Source: Caulobacter sp. BK020
GTDB taxonomy: Bacteria > Pseudomonadota > Alphaproteobacteria > Caulobacterales > Caulobacteraceae
Assembly (NCBI RefSeq): GCF_004342605.1
Contig: NZ_SLZL01000017.1
Coordinates: 42,729 to 106,728 of the forward strand
Reading direction: 5' to 3'
DNA length: 64,000 nt
Shown here: piece by piece, positions 44,416 to 55,545 of the stretch
How positions within the stretch are numbered: the first letter of the stretch is position 1
Layout: every line of letters begins with the position of its first letter
Notes under the pieces: generated by a model
The model's database searches: none
The model's input: only the letters and a program-made list of their open reading frames with translations
What the model was told of the DNA's origin: nothing
Position numbers and translations under genes: made by a program

Positions 44416-45162
44416 CTAGTTGTCAGCCTGCTGCAAGGCCAGGGCCCGGGCCTTGCGCCGCCAGACCAGGGCGCGGATCCGCACCAGCCACAGCGACCCG
44501 AAGGCCGACAGATAGGCCAGGCTCATCACCAGCATCGGCCAGGCGTAGACGGCCGGCAGGCGGTTCTCTGGCTTGGCGAACAGGGTGGAGCTGCCCTGGT
44601 GCAGGCTGTTCCACCACTCGACCGAGAACTTGACGATCGGCAGGTTGATCAGGCCGACCAGGGCCAGGATGGCGGCGGCGCGGGCCGCCTTCTGCTCGTC
44701 CTCGAGGGCCGAGCGCAGGGCCAGATAGCCCAGATAGAACAGCAGCAGGACCAGCACCGAGGTCAGGCGGGCGTCCCACACCCACCAGGTCCCCCACATC
44801 GGCTTGCCCCACAGCGAGCCGGTAGCCAGGGCCAGGGCGGTGAAGGCCGCGCCCAGCGGCGCGCAGGCCACGGCGGCGGCGTCGGCCAGGGCGTGGCGGA
44901 ACACCAGGGCCAGGAAGCTGGCTATGCCCAGGCAAAGATAGACGAACAGCGACAGCGAGGCGGCCGGCACGTGGATGAACATCATCCGCACGGTGTCGCC
45001 CTGCTGGTAATCCTCGGGCGCGGCGAAGGTCAGCACCAGGCCGACCGCGGCCAGCACCGTGGCGATCGCCCCGAACATCGGCGCGGCCCAGCGCGAAAAG
45101 GCCATGAACCGCTCGGGGTTGGTCAGGAAGTCCAGCGGATGATGTGGATCACGGGCGCCCAT
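44416..45162 (-). CDS. ccmC: heme exporter/chaperone-loading protein CcmC
   Basis: 248 residues with six membrane helices. The tryptophan-rich periplasmic motif WGTWWVWDARLTS and flanking histidines (FIHVPAA and SLHQGSS) bind heme. It attaches heme to CcmE. The ATG at 45162 is preferred over one 12 codons upstream because family members begin shortly before the first helix. It starts the ccmC-ccmD-ccmG block. Confidence 0.95.
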   Translation of the reverse strand: MGARDPHHPLDFLTNPERFMAFSRWAAPMFGAIATVLAAVGLVLTFAAPEDYQQGDTVRMMFIHVPAASLSLFVYLCLGIASFLALVFRHALADAAAVACAPLGAAFTALALATGSLWGKPMWGTWWVWDARLTSVLVLLLFYLGYLALRSALEDEQKAARAAAILALVGLINLPIVKFSVEWWNSLHQGSSTLFAKPENRLPAVYAWPMLVMSLAYLSAFGSLWLVRIRALVWRRKARALALQQADN

Positions 45163-45221
45163 GTCCCGAGCCTTAGAAGACCTGGAGGGCGCCCGCAATC
45201 GTGGAGGTTACCTAGTCCGCC

Positions 45222-45776
45222 CTAGTCGGCTTGAGGGGGCTTGCCCGGCATCCGGCCCGGCCCGCCCTTGAAGTGGCGGAACTCGACGCGGCGCATCATC
45301 GGGCCAGGGCCGCCCGCCATCGGGCCCAGGGCGTCGAAGGCCTTCTTCTGGCTGGGCGACAGGGCGGCGTAGAAGGCGCGGGTGGCGTCGAGCCGCGCCT
45401 GGGCGCGGGCCAGGTGCTCGGCCTCGCGGTCCAGCCGCTCGGGGGTGGTCAACGGCTTGCGCGGCGTGTCGACCGCTTCGCGCTTTGGCCGGTCCTTGCC
45501 CCAGTCCCTGGGCGCGACGGCGCTGATGTAGGCCTTCAGCGCTCCGTCCTGGTCGGCGCGCAGCTGCAGCACGTCGCGCAGATGCTGGGCCTGGGCCTCG
45601 GGATCGAGGCGATGGTGACGCATCATCGGCGGCGGGCCGCCCGGACCGCCGGGACCCTCGTCGGCCATCGGCGGCGGACCCGGCGGCGGGGCGTCCTGGG
45701 CGACGGCGGCCGCCGCGGTGGCGAGGGTCAGGGCGGCCGCGGCCATCAGGGCCAGGCCGCGCGGTTGCAAGCGCAT
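45222..45776 (-). CDS. exported LTXXQ/Spy-like protein
   Basis: 184 residues. A signal peptide (to about 26, AVAQDA) precedes a Pro/Gly/Met-rich segment, a helical region, and a second Gly/Met-rich tail. The helix contains ALSPSQKKAFDAL, the LTPEQ-like motif of Spy/CpxP-type periplasmic chaperones and metal sensors. Methionines and histidines in the flexible parts might bind metal. It is not part of the ccm pathway, although it lies between ccm blocks. Confidence 0.75.
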   Translation of the reverse strand: MRLQPRGLALMAAAALTLATAAAAVAQDAPPPGPPPMADEGPGGPGGPPPMMRHHRLDPEAQAQHLRDVLQLRADQDGALKAYISAVAPRDWGKDRPKREAVDTPRKPLTTPERLDREAEHLARAQARLDATRAFYAALSPSQKKAFDALGPMAGGPGPMMRRVEFRHFKGGPGRMPGKPPQAD

Positions 45777-45916
45777 GAAGGTGCTCCAGTGGAAATATCC
45801 CTGAAGCGAACCTCCATTCTCCGTGTAACCCGGGGATGTCAGAATCTCCCGGGAATGTTGCAGTCCTGACGGAGGACGCGATGTACGGGACCTTTACGCC
45901 CTGAGGAGGCGACGCG

Positions 45917-46267
45917 ATGCTCTACCTGCTGGCCAAGGCCGCGATCTCCGGCGTGATCATCGCCCTGGTGTCCGAGATCGCCAAGCGGCAGCCGGGCTTC
46001 GCCGCCCTGGTCGCCTCGCTGCCCCTGGTCTCGATCCTGGGCATGCTATGGCTGTGGCGCGACACCCACGACGTCAAGCGGATGGCCGCCCATGTCGAGG
46101 CGACGTTCTGGTACGTGCTGCCGTCGCTGCCGATGTTCCTGATCGTGCCGGCCCTGCTGCGGCGGGGCGTGAACTTCTGGATCGCGCTGGGCCTGGGTTG
46201 CGCGATCACCGTCGGTCTCTATCTGACGATGACGGCGATCGGACCGCGCTTCGGCCTCAAGCTGTGA
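45917..46267 (+). CDS. DUF3147 family membrane protein
   Basis: 116 residues with four membrane helices. Family motifs are ISEIAKRQPGFAAL-like and LVSILGMLWLW near 35-50. DUF3147 proteins are small inner-membrane proteins of unknown function, sometimes grouped with transporters. The ATG at 45917 has GAGGAGG about 9 bases upstream. A GTCCTTCGA-family repeat lies downstream. Confidence 0.88.
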   Translation: MLYLLAKAAISGVIIALVSEIAKRQPGFAALVASLPLVSILGMLWLWRDTHDVKRMAAHVEATFWYVLPSLPMFLIVPALLRRGVNFWIALGLGCAITVGLYLTMTAIGPRFGLKL

Positions 46268-46326
46268 CTGCCGCCACGTCCTGACACGCCGCCGGGCTAG
46301 GATCGAAATCCAGGGCCGTGCGTGGT

Positions 46327-46413
46327 CCTCGTCCTTCGACGAGCTCGGGATGAGGATCATTTCAGAGGCTCTGACAGAAGAAAACCTCATCCTGAGCCCG
46401 TCGAAGGACGAGG
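46327..46413. repeat. 29-bp imperfect inverted repeat (GTCCTTCGA family)
   Basis: 46327-46355 and 46385-46413 face each other with a 29-base loop and match the arms at 78-165 with few changes. It lies between the DUF3147 and EamA genes. Confidence 0.75.
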
Positions 46414-46477
46414 TTTTCGCCCCGGGAGCGGTTTCGGCTCCCCTCGGCCCTTGCGAATAAGGATAGAAGCCCGGTCC

Positions 46478-47371
46478 ATGCCCAGAACCGCCAAACGTTT
46501 CGCCTTCCTCGCCCTGATCGTCGCCGGCGTCTGCTGGGGCCTGGGCTTTCCGCTCGGCAAGCTGGTGCTGCGCGAGACCGACGCGGCGCACATGGTGCTG
46601 CTGCGCTTCGCCGTGGCGGCGGTGGTCGCCGCGCCGTTCGCCCTGCGCACGGCGGAGGCCCGCGCCCTGTTCGCCTCGCCCGCGATCTTGTTGGCGGGCG
46701 CGCTCTACGGCGTGGCCTTCATGGTGCAGTTCGAGGGCCTGGCCCATGTCAGCGTCACCCTGGCGGCCCTGCTGGTCGGGGCCATGCCGGCCCTTATCGC
46801 CATCGCGGCCAAGCTGCTGGGCGAGAAGGTCAGCCGCGCCTCGTGGGGCGGGGTAGCCGCCGCGACCCTCGGCGCCGCCCTGATCGCCGGCAGGCCGGAC
46901 GGGGCCGGCTCGCCACTGGGCGTGGCGCTGTCCCTGGGGTCGCTATTCATCTTCCTGGCCTGGCTGACCGTGCTGCGCCGCGCGCCGAAGGTCTCGAACC
47001 AGATGGCCATCCCGGCCGTGACGGTGATGGTCGCCACCGCCGTCATCCTGCCGATCTCGTGGATCATGCACGGCCCGCCGAAGCTGGATCTTTCGCCGAC
47101 GGCCTGGAGCGGCATCCTGGGCCTGGGCGTGCTAGGCACCCTGCTGGCCACGGCGGCCTGGCAGTTCGGCTCGGCCCGGGTGGGCAGCGCCAGCGCCGGG
47201 GTGTTCATCAATATCGAGCCGCTGATGGGCGCCTGCGTCGGGGTGCTGCTGTTCGGCGACCACCTGACCTGGGCCCTGGCGGCCGGCGGCCTGATGATCA
47301 TCGCCGGCAGCTTCGCGGTGGTGCTGGGCGAACGTGCGCCGCCGGTGACGGCCAGCGCGGGGCCGATCTAG
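46478..47371 (+). CDS. EamA/DMT-family transporter
   Basis: 297 residues with ten predicted membrane helices in two EamA repeats (about 10-140 and 155-285), the drug/metabolite transporter layout. Such proteins export amino acids, nucleobases or other small metabolites. The substrate cannot be inferred. The ATG at 46478 follows AAGGATAG at a slightly long distance. It is transcribed towards ccmB (convergent). Confidence 0.9.
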   Translation: MPRTAKRFAFLALIVAGVCWGLGFPLGKLVLRETDAAHMVLLRFAVAAVVAAPFALRTAEARALFASPAILLAGALYGVAFMVQFEGLAHVSVTLAALLVGAMPALIAIAAKLLGEKVSRASWGGVAAATLGAALIAGRPDGAGSPLGVALSLGSLFIFLAWLTVLRRAPKVSNQMAIPAVTVMVATAVILPISWIMHGPPKLDLSPTAWSGILGLGVLGTLLATAAWQFGSARVGSASAGVFINIEPLMGACVGVLLFGDHLTWALAAGGLMIIAGSFAVVLGERAPPVTASAGPI

Positions 47372-47414
47372 AGCTGGAGACACGCCGCAAGGGCGTTTCC
47401 CCAGCCGCCTTGCT

Positions 47415-48080
47415 TCAATCCAGCGCGTTCCGGCACGCCGCCGCCATGGCGATCGGGCCCAGGGCCACGGCCGCCGCGCTGTAAGCCAGCAACAGGAACA
47501 GGCCGCCGGTCCACGGCAGGCCGCCGGCCAGGGCGTCCAGGGCTCCCGCCCCGAAGATCACCGGCGGCACGTAGAGCGGCAGGACGATCACCGCCACCAG
47601 CAGGCCGCCGCGCTTGCTGCCCAGGGCCAGGCTCGCCCCCAGTCCGCCGAGGAACGAGAAGGCCAGGCCGCCGGCCAGGGCGCAGGGGATCAGCAGCGGA
47701 ATGATCTGGGTCGAGGCCCCCAGGGCCAGGGCGGCGATCGGGGCCGCCAGGGCCAGGGGCGCGCCGGCCGCCAGCCAGTGGGCCAGGCACTTGGCCACGG
47801 CCACCGCCTCGAGCGGCGCGGGTCCCAGGGCCAGCAGGTCCAGCGCCCCGTCCTCGAAGTCGCGTTCGAACAGTCGCTCCAGCGACAACAGGGCGGCCAG
47901 GGCCAGGGCCAGCCAGGCGATGCCGGGGGCCAGTGAAGCCAGCCGTTCGGGCGCGCGGCCGGCCGCCAGGGGCAGCAGGGTGACGACGCAGGCGTAGAAG
48001 GCCAGGGCCAGCAGCGGACCGCCGCCCTTGCCCCAGGCCAGGGCCAGCTCGCGGCGCAGCAGGATCAGGAAGGCCTTCAT
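47415..48080 (-). CDS. ccmB: heme exporter protein CcmB
   Basis: 221 residues with six membrane helices. The N-terminus [17 protein letters not shown] and the [13 protein letters not shown] loop are typical of CcmB. With CcmA it forms the ABC part of the complex that frees heme-loaded CcmE. The ATG overlaps the ccmA stop (ATGA). Confidence 0.94.
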   Translation of the reverse strand: MKAFLILLRRELALAWGKGGGPLLALAFYACVVTLLPLAAGRAPERLASLAPGIAWLALALAALLSLERLFERDFEDGALDLLALGPAPLEAVAVAKCLAHWLAAGAPLALAAPIAALALGASTQIIPLLIPCALAGGLAFSFLGGLGASLALGSKRGGLLVAVIVLPLYVPPVIFGAGALDALAGGLPWTGGLFLLLAYSAAAVALGPIAMAAACRNALD

Positions 48081-48691
48081 CCCCCGATCTCCATGGTCCG
48101 GCAGGGCACGGGCAGGGGATCGTGCACCGCGGCCAGGATCATGCCGCCGCCGGCCAGGTGCTCGGCCATCAGGGCCCCGAAGCCCTCGCGATGGCCGGCG
48201 TCCAGCGGGGCCATCGGCTCGTCCAGCAGCCACAGCGATCGGGGGCTGGCCAGCAGCCGCGCCAGGGCCACGCGCCGTCGCTGGCCGGCCGACAGGCGGC
48301 GGACCTCCAGCGCGAGCAGGCGGTCCAGGTCCAGCCGGGTCGCCGCGGCGCGGGCCGAGGCCTCCGACCCGCCCGTCCAGCGGGCCTGGAACAGCAGCTC
48401 CTCCCAGGCCGAGCGCGTCGACTTCAGCCCGTCGTGGTGGCCGACCATGTGCAGGGCTTCGGCGCGCGCCGCCTCGGCCTCCAGCGGACCGGCCTCGCCA
48501 TCGAATTCGATGGTCCCTTCCGCCGGCCGCAGCAGTCCGGCCACGGCCCGCAGCAGGCTGGTCTTGCCCGCGCCGTTGCGCCCGGTCAGGGCCACGGCCT
48601 GGCCCGCCGAGACCTCCAGGTCCAGCCCCGAGAACAGCCGCCGTTCGCCGCGCACAAGACCTAAGTCCTTGATGCGAATAGTTCTCAACAT
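48077..48691 (-). CDS. ccmA: cytochrome c biogenesis ATP-binding protein CcmA
   Basis: 204-residue ABC ATPase. Walker A is [13 protein letters not shown], the signature [14 protein letters not shown], and Walker [18 protein letters not shown] with Ala in place of Gly is standard in CcmA. The ATG at 48691 is divergent from acnA across 193 bases. It forms ccmA-ccmB, separate from the ccmC-D-G block. Confidence 0.95.
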   Translation of the reverse strand: MLRTIRIKDLGLVRGERRLFSGLDLEVSAGQAVALTGRNGAGKTSLLRAVAGLLRPAEGTIEFDGEAGPLEAEAARAEALHMVGHHDGLKSTRSAWEELLFQARWTGGSEASARAAATRLDLDRLLALEVRRLSAGQRRRVALARLLASPRSLWLLDEPMAPLDAGHREGFGALMAEHLAGGGMILAAVHDPLPVPCRTMEIGG

Positions 48692-48884
48692 AGGCCGCAA
48701 GCCCTCAAGACCCTGCCCTGTGCATGGACGTTGCTCACGGCGACAGCTAAGAAGCCCTCGGCCGTCACCCTCCGCATTGGATGGGGCGTACGCGGCGCGA
48801 GGATGGACGCTGTGGGTCCGCCTCGATCGCGCGATCCCGGGAGAGGTTTTCCGGCGGCCGTGGACAGAGAAGGGATCCTTCCAA

Positions 48885-51572
<2,688 letters not shown>

Positions 51573-51611
51573 CGCATCGCGGTTCGGGGCTTCGAGCCCC
51601 AGACCAGATCA

Positions 51612-51640
51612 AGCCGGGTCCGAGAGGGCCCGGCTTTTTC
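51612..51640 (+). terminator. Rho-independent terminator of acnA
   Basis: AGCCGGG (51612-51618) pairs with CCCGGCT (51629-51635) and TTTTC follows. It lies 40 bases after the acnA stop. Confidence 0.88.
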
Positions 51641-51739
51641 TTTGCCGCACCCTGCAGTTGACGGTTTTTGTGCGGAAAATCCGCCTTCACGGCCTCGTGA
51701 ACGGCCATCCTCCGCGATCTTGGCTTAAGTGCCCCGCAC

Positions 51740-52456
51740 ATGCGTCAGGCCCTGCTCTCCGTTGTTCTCACCACCCTCGCGGGCTTTTCAGCCGCGCCCG
51801 CCCTCGCCGCGAAACCGCCGGTGGTCGTCGAGCTGTTCACGGCCCAAGGTTGCTCATCCTGCGGCAAGGCCAATCAGGTCGTCGCCGAGATGGCCGACGA
51901 AAAGGGCGTTCTGGCCCTGACCTATTCCGTCGACTACTGGGACTATCTGGGCTGGACCGACACCTTCGCCAAGCCGGCCTTCGCGGCCCGCCAGCGGGCC
52001 TACGCCACCAAGTTCTCGCTGCGCGACGTGCCGACCCCGCAGGTGGTGGTCGCCGGCCGCCAGCAGGCCTCCGGCGCCAAGGCCGAGGCCGTCGAGACCC
52101 TGGTCAAGGACGCCGCCAAGGCCCCCGCCAATCCGCCGGACATGGAATTCGTCGGCGACGGGACGCGCGTCGCGGTCGGGTCGGGGCCCGCGCCGCGCGG
52201 CGGGGGCGAGGTCTGGCTGGTGCGGTACGATCCGCGCGAGCAGGACATCGCCGTCAAGCGCGGCGACAACCGCGGCCAGACCCTGATCCACCGCAACGTG
52301 GTGCGCGAGCTGGTCCGCCTGGGTCCCTGGAACGGCCGACCGCGGCTGTACCGCCTGCCGGCCGCCAGCGACGAGGCGCTGAAGACCGTGATCCTGGTCC
52401 AGGGCGCCAAGGGGGGCCGGGTGATCGGGGTGCTGCAGGAACCCGCGGAGAAGTAG
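51740..52456 (+). CDS. DUF1223 exported thioredoxin-like protein
   Basis: 238 residues. A signal peptide (to about 23, ALAAKP) precedes a thioredoxin-like fold. A CxxC pair (C38/C41) lies in ELFTAQGCSSCGKAN, and a cis-Pro in DVPTPQVVV. DUF1223 proteins are secreted or periplasmic and their substrates are unknown. No ribosome-binding site is visible before the ATG at 51740. A minus-strand small RNA terminator lies just past its stop. Confidence 0.92.
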   Translation: MRQALLSVVLTTLAGFSAAPALAAKPPVVVELFTAQGCSSCGKANQVVAEMADEKGVLALTYSVDYWDYLGWTDTFAKPAFAARQRAYATKFSLRDVPTPQVVVAGRQQASGAKAEAVETLVKDAAKAPANPPDMEFVGDGTRVAVGSGPAPRGGGEVWLVRYDPREQDIAVKRGDNRGQTLIHRNVVRELVRLGPWNGRPRLYRLPAASDEALKTVILVQGAKGGRVIGVLQEPAEK

Positions 52457-52467
52457 GCTCCGCCCCA

Positions 52468-52610
52468 TAAAGAAAGGTCCGCGCGGGGAGGGGACGCCGC
52501 GCGGACCTCTTAGGGGGAGGGGGAATATCTAGACCGTCGGCCGACCGGAGCCCGGGTCGGGGGCTGGGGGGCAATCAGGATCCGAAGCGGGACGTCCGAT
52601 CAGCCGACAG
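52468..52610 (-). ncRNA. probable small RNA, copy B of a tandem pair
   Basis: A minus-strand RNA of about 143 nucleotides is predicted. The 5' arm CTGTCGGCTGATCGG (from 52610) pairs with CCGGTCGGCCGACGG. The enclosed loop exposes GCCCCCCAGCCCCC. A CCCCCTCCCCC single strand follows. The RNA ends in a 12-bp hairpin (52475-52486 with 52497-52508), whose loop reads CGTCCCCTCC, and TTCTTTAT. Copy A has the same plan with different stem bases. CCUCC runs suggest binding to Shine-Dalgarno sequences. No family name was assigned. Confidence 0.68.
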
Positions 52611-52649
52611 TGATCTTATGACGGGCCAAGCCGGCGCTCGCAGGGCGTG

Positions 52650-52664
52650 ATCAAGGTCGTTTCG
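52650..52664 (-). promoter_or_regulatory. conserved upstream block of sRNA copy B
   Basis: On the minus strand it reads CGAAACGACCTTGAT. The same block, CGAAATGACCTTAAT, precedes copy A at 52901-52915. In both cases it begins exactly 40 bases from the conserved CTGTCGG. It is either part of the promoter or a regulator site. Confidence 0.45.
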
Positions 52665-52714
52665 CGGCGGTTCGTGTCCGGCGTGTGTCACTAGCCAACC
52701 GGGTGACGCGCACG

Positions 52715-52861
52715 CGAAAACCCCGCGTGGAGAGGGGCGCCACGCGGGGTTCTCAAGCGGGATAGTTCAGAGGGCTGTCTGTCGGCCGACCGGCCCACGA
52801 TCAAGGGGGCTGGGGGGGCTGTTCAGGATCCTGAACCGCAGGATGTCCGATCAGCCGACAG
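52715..52861 (-). ncRNA. probable small RNA, copy A of a tandem pair
   Basis: A minus-strand RNA of about 147 nucleotides is predicted. CTGTCGGCTGATCGG (from 52861) pairs with CCGGTCGGCCGACAG. Inside lies the hairpin GTTCAGGATCCTGAAC and the loop AGCCCCCCCAGCCCCC. The terminator is a 12-bp stem (52719-52730 with 52740-52751) with loop GCGCCCCTCT and tail TTTTCGCG. Compared with copy B the terminator stems differ at most positions yet keep pairing, while loops and the 5' helix are conserved. That is strong evidence for selection on RNA structure. Confidence 0.68.
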
Positions 52862-52900
52862 CCTCAAGATGGCGAGGCAAGCGGGCGGCGACGGGTCCAA

Positions 52901-52915
52901 ATTAAGGTCATTTCG
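52901..52915 (-). promoter_or_regulatory. conserved upstream block of sRNA copy A
   Basis: On the minus strand it reads CGAAATGACCTTAAT, 40 bases upstream of CTGTCGG, matching the block before copy B. A TTCGTGTCC segment (plus strand 52912-52920) also recurs near copy B at 52671-52679. Confidence 0.45.
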
Positions 52916-53032
52916 TGTCCAGCCCGACCGGGCTGGCATTATCAAGCGTGGCTGTAGCGCCGCTGCAACATCGCGGGTCGCCGACACGGCGGCGCTCGCG
53001 TCGGAGCCTGATTTGGGGTTAGGATTCGATTG

Positions 53033-53359
53033 ATGGCCCTGGATTCCCGCCCTGCCGCCGGCGTCGTTTTCTTCGAGCGTCGCGAGATCGACCAGCTCCT
53101 GCGGCTGTATGGCCGGATGGTCGCGGCGGGCGAATGGCGCGACTACGGCATGGCCGGGACGGCCGACCATGCGGTGTTCTCGGTGTTCCGCCACGCGGCC
53201 GAGGCGCCGCTCTACCGCATCGAGAAACGCCCCGCCCTGGCCCGCAAGCAGGGCGAATGGGCGGTGATCGGCCAGGGCGGCCTGACCCTAAAGCGCGGCC
53301 ACGACCTGGCCCAGGTGCTGCGGATGTTCGACAAGGGCCGGTTCAAGGTGGTGGATTAA
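53033..53359 (+). CDS. DUF2794 family protein
   Basis: 108 residues. FFERREIDQLLRLYGRMVAAGEWRDY and PLYRIEKRPALARKQGEW are the signature of DUF2794, a small alphaproteobacterial family of unknown function. It is predicted cytoplasmic. The ATG at 53033 is preferred to the TTG one codon earlier. A GTCCTTCGA-family repeat and a terminator follow. Confidence 0.9.
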   Translation: MALDSRPAAGVVFFERREIDQLLRLYGRMVAAGEWRDYGMAGTADHAVFSVFRHAAEAPLYRIEKRPALARKQGEWAVIGQGGLTLKRGHDLAQVLRMFDKGRFKVVD

Positions 53360-53366
53360 AGCCGCC

Positions 53367-53471
53367 CTGCGTCCTTCGAGGCCCGCTGCGCGGGCGCCTC
53401 AGGATGAGGTGCGCTATTGCTGCATTCCTCATCCTGAGGTGCGTAGCAAAGCGAAGCCTCGAAGGACGCAG
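53367..53471. repeat. GTCCTTCGA-family inverted repeat (long form)
   Basis: CTGCGTCCTTCGAGGC at the left pairs with GCCTCGAAGGACGCAG at the right end. The inner segments CCTCAGGATGAGG and CCTCATCCTGAGG also pair. It lies between the convergent DUF2794 and BI-1 genes. Confidence 0.78.
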
Positions 53472-53484
53472 GACCCCTAGCAAA

Positions 53485-53512
53485 AAGCCCCGGCGGTCTC
53501 CCGCCGGGGCTT
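53485..53512 (-). terminator. Rho-independent terminator of the BI-1 gene
   Basis: AAGCCCCGGCGG and CCGCCGGGGCTT form a 12-bp stem with a TCTC loop. On the minus strand it is followed by TTTTG, fitting the end of the BI-1 gene 25 bases away. It may also stop the DUF2794 transcript. Confidence 0.85.
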
Positions 53513-53536
53513 CGTTGTTCAGGCCTGGACCCGGGT

Positions 53537-54286
53537 CTAGCGGCGCGAGCCGAAGATGCTGAGCAGGAACTGGAACAGGTTGATGAAGTTCAGATAGAGG
53601 TTCAGCGCGCCGTAGTTGGTGGCCACCGCCATCGACTGCTTGTCGCCGCCCATCTGGTAGTAGCTCATCTTCAGGTTCTGGGTGTCGTAGGCGATCAGGC
53701 CCGCGAAGATGAACACGCCCAGGATGCTGATGATGAAGCTCAGGCCCGGCAGGTGCAGGAACATCTGGGCCAGCGAGGCCAGCACCAGGCCGATCAGGCC
53801 CATGATCAGGAAGCTGCCGAAGCCGGTCAGGTCCTTCTTGGTGGTGTAGCCGAACAGGCTGAGGCCGCCGAAGGCGATAGCGGTGATCAGGAAGGTCGAG
53901 AACACCGATTGGATGTTATAGCGCAGCAACCACAGGCCCAGGCCCGCGCCGATCGAGGCCACGATGGCCCAGTAGAGGATGCCCGCCGAACGGGCGGTCG
54001 GGTTGCGCATGGTGAACATCGCCACCAGCATCATCACCAGCGGCGCGAAACGCAGCGCCACGCCCAGACCCGTGAAGCCGATCCGGCCGTCGACGGTGAT
54101 CACATAGAGCAGGCTCCTGACCGGCTCATAATAGCTCGTCAGATAGGCCAGGGCGGCGGAAAGCAGAAGACCCAGCGCCACCTTGTTGTAGACGCCAAGC
54201 ATGAAACTACGCAGGCCGGCGTCAACCGACATGTCGGCGCGATCCGCGGGGATCGAGCGCGCGTAGCCGCGGTTGAAGTCGTTCAT
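53537..54286 (-). CDS. Bax inhibitor-1/YccA family membrane protein
   Basis: 249 residues with seven membrane helices. The N-terminal tail is cytoplasmic and the conserved DTQNLK in the C-terminal part (AYDTQNLKMSYYQ) marks the BI-1/YbhL type, with the aspartates that act in pH-gated calcium leak in bacterial homologues. The C-terminus FLLSIFGSRR is typical. The ATG at 54286 fits the family start; longer frames upstream lack support. It is divergent from the aldo-keto reductase gene. Confidence 0.94.
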   Translation of the reverse strand: MNDFNRGYARSIPADRADMSVDAGLRSFMLGVYNKVALGLLLSAALAYLTSYYEPVRSLLYVITVDGRIGFTGLGVALRFAPLVMMLVAMFTMRNPTARSAGILYWAIVASIGAGLGLWLLRYNIQSVFSTFLITAIAFGGLSLFGYTTKKDLTGFGSFLIMGLIGLVLASLAQMFLHLPGLSFIISILGVFIFAGLIAYDTQNLKMSYYQMGGDKQSMAVATNYGALNLYLNFINLFQFLLSIFGSRR

Positions 54287-54432
54287 CGGGGTAAGGCCCT
54301 TCGAAAAGCAACGCGCCCGTCTTGGACGCCTCCCGAATATCGGGGCGACGCCAGGATCATGCAAGACGTTGCGCTTTTCGTGGCGCGCGACGTCCTTAAG
54401 ATGGACCGGGCACATCCTTTGAAAGAGGCCCC

Positions 54433-55485
54433 ATGGATTACGTCGAACTCGGCCGGACTGGCATCCAAGTCTCGCGCTGCTGCCTGGGCACCATGACCTG
54501 GGGCTCGCAGAACAGCGAGGCGGAGGCCCACCAGCAGATGGACTACGCCCTGGGCCAGGGCGTCACCTTCTGGGACACCGCCGAGATGTACGCCAGCCCG
54601 CCCAGTCCCGAGACCCAAGGCAGCACCGAGCGCCATATCGGGTCATGGCTGAAGAAGACCGGCAAGCGACACGAGATCGTCCTGGCCTCCAAGGTGGCCG
54701 GCCGCGGCGCGGCGTTCGGCGGCCTGTCGTGGATGCGGCCGGACGGCGGCGCCACCCGCCAGACCAGGGCCCAGATCGACTATGCGGTCGAGCAGTCGCT
54801 GCGACGCCTGCAGACCGACTATCTGGACCTCTACCAGCTGCATTGGCCCGACCGCCCGGTGCGGGTGTTCGGCGGCCAGACCTTCAAGGACTACGAGCAG
54901 GACTTCGAGGCCTTCGGCGACATCCTCAAGGCGCTGGACGCCCATGTGAAGAAGGGGACGATCCGCGCGATCGGCGTCTCGAACGAGCTCCCCTGGGGCG
55001 TGATGCGCTTCCTGGCCGAAAGCGAAACGAAAGGCCTGCCGCGCATCGCCTCGATCCAGAACGCCTACCACCTGGCCAACCGCACCTTCGAATACGGTCT
55101 GGCCGAGATCGCCATGCGCGAGCAGGTGGGCCTGCTGGCCTATTCACCCCTGGCCCAGGGCCAGCTGACCGGCAAGTACCTGGACGGCAAGCTGCCCGAG
55201 GGTTCGCGCAAGGCGCTCTACAACCGCATGCAGCGCTATGAGGGTCCGGGGGCCGAGCCGGCGATCCGCGGCTATGTGGAGCTGGCCGCCCATTTCGGCG
55301 TCGACCCGGCCCAACTGGCGCTGAAGTTCTGCGACACCCGTGAGTTTGTCACCGCCACCATCATCGGCGCAACGTCGATGGACCAGCTGAAGACCGACAT
55401 CGCCGCCTTCGACCTGACCTGGACCGAGGAGATGGAAAAGGCGGTCAACGCCCTGCACGCGTTGCAGCCGAATCCTTGTCCCTGA
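54433..55485 (+). CDS. tas: Tas-like NADP(H)-dependent aldo-keto reductase
   Basis: 350 residues. The start MDYVELGRTGIQVSRCCLGTM and GSQNSEAEAHQQMDYA closely follow E. coli Tas. The catalytic tetrad is visible: Asp in WDTAEMY, Tyr of AEMY, Lys in LASKVAG and His in LYQLHWPD. The C-terminal GATSMDQL cofactor loop is present. The physiological substrate is unknown. The ATG at 54433 follows AAAGAGG. Confidence 0.92.
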   Translation: MDYVELGRTGIQVSRCCLGTMTWGSQNSEAEAHQQMDYALGQGVTFWDTAEMYASPPSPETQGSTERHIGSWLKKTGKRHEIVLASKVAGRGAAFGGLSWMRPDGGATRQTRAQIDYAVEQSLRRLQTDYLDLYQLHWPDRPVRVFGGQTFKDYEQDFEAFGDILKALDAHVKKGTIRAIGVSNELPWGVMRFLAESETKGLPRIASIQNAYHLANRTFEYGLAEIAMREQVGLLAYSPLAQGQLTGKYLDGKLPEGSRKALYNRMQRYEGPGAEPAIRGYVELAAHFGVDPAQLALKFCDTREFVTATIIGATSMDQLKTDIAAFDLTWTEEMEKAVNALHALQPNPCP

Positions 55486-55497
55486 TCGTGCGCGGAT

Positions 55498-55525
55498 TGG
55501 GGACAGGCGCATGCGCCTGTCCCCA
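55498..55525. repeat. perfect 28-bp palindrome
   Basis: TGGGGACAGGCGCA is followed directly by its reverse complement. It is related to the hairpin at 26179-26210 (GGGACA-N-GCGC core). It lies between the tas and thpR genes and may end the tas transcript. Confidence 0.8.
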
Positions 55526-55545
55526 GCCGTGTTAGAACCCCATCC

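Larger units (their letters stand above)
52457..53032. other. intergenic region holding two tandem sRNA genes
   Basis: 576 bases between DUF1223 and DUF2794. Almost all of it is accounted for by the two minus-strand RNA units and their shared upstream blocks (52650-52664 and 52901-52915). The remainder (about 52920-53032) includes a CCCGACCGGGC hairpin near 52923 and the promoter of the DUF2794 gene. Confidence 0.6.
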
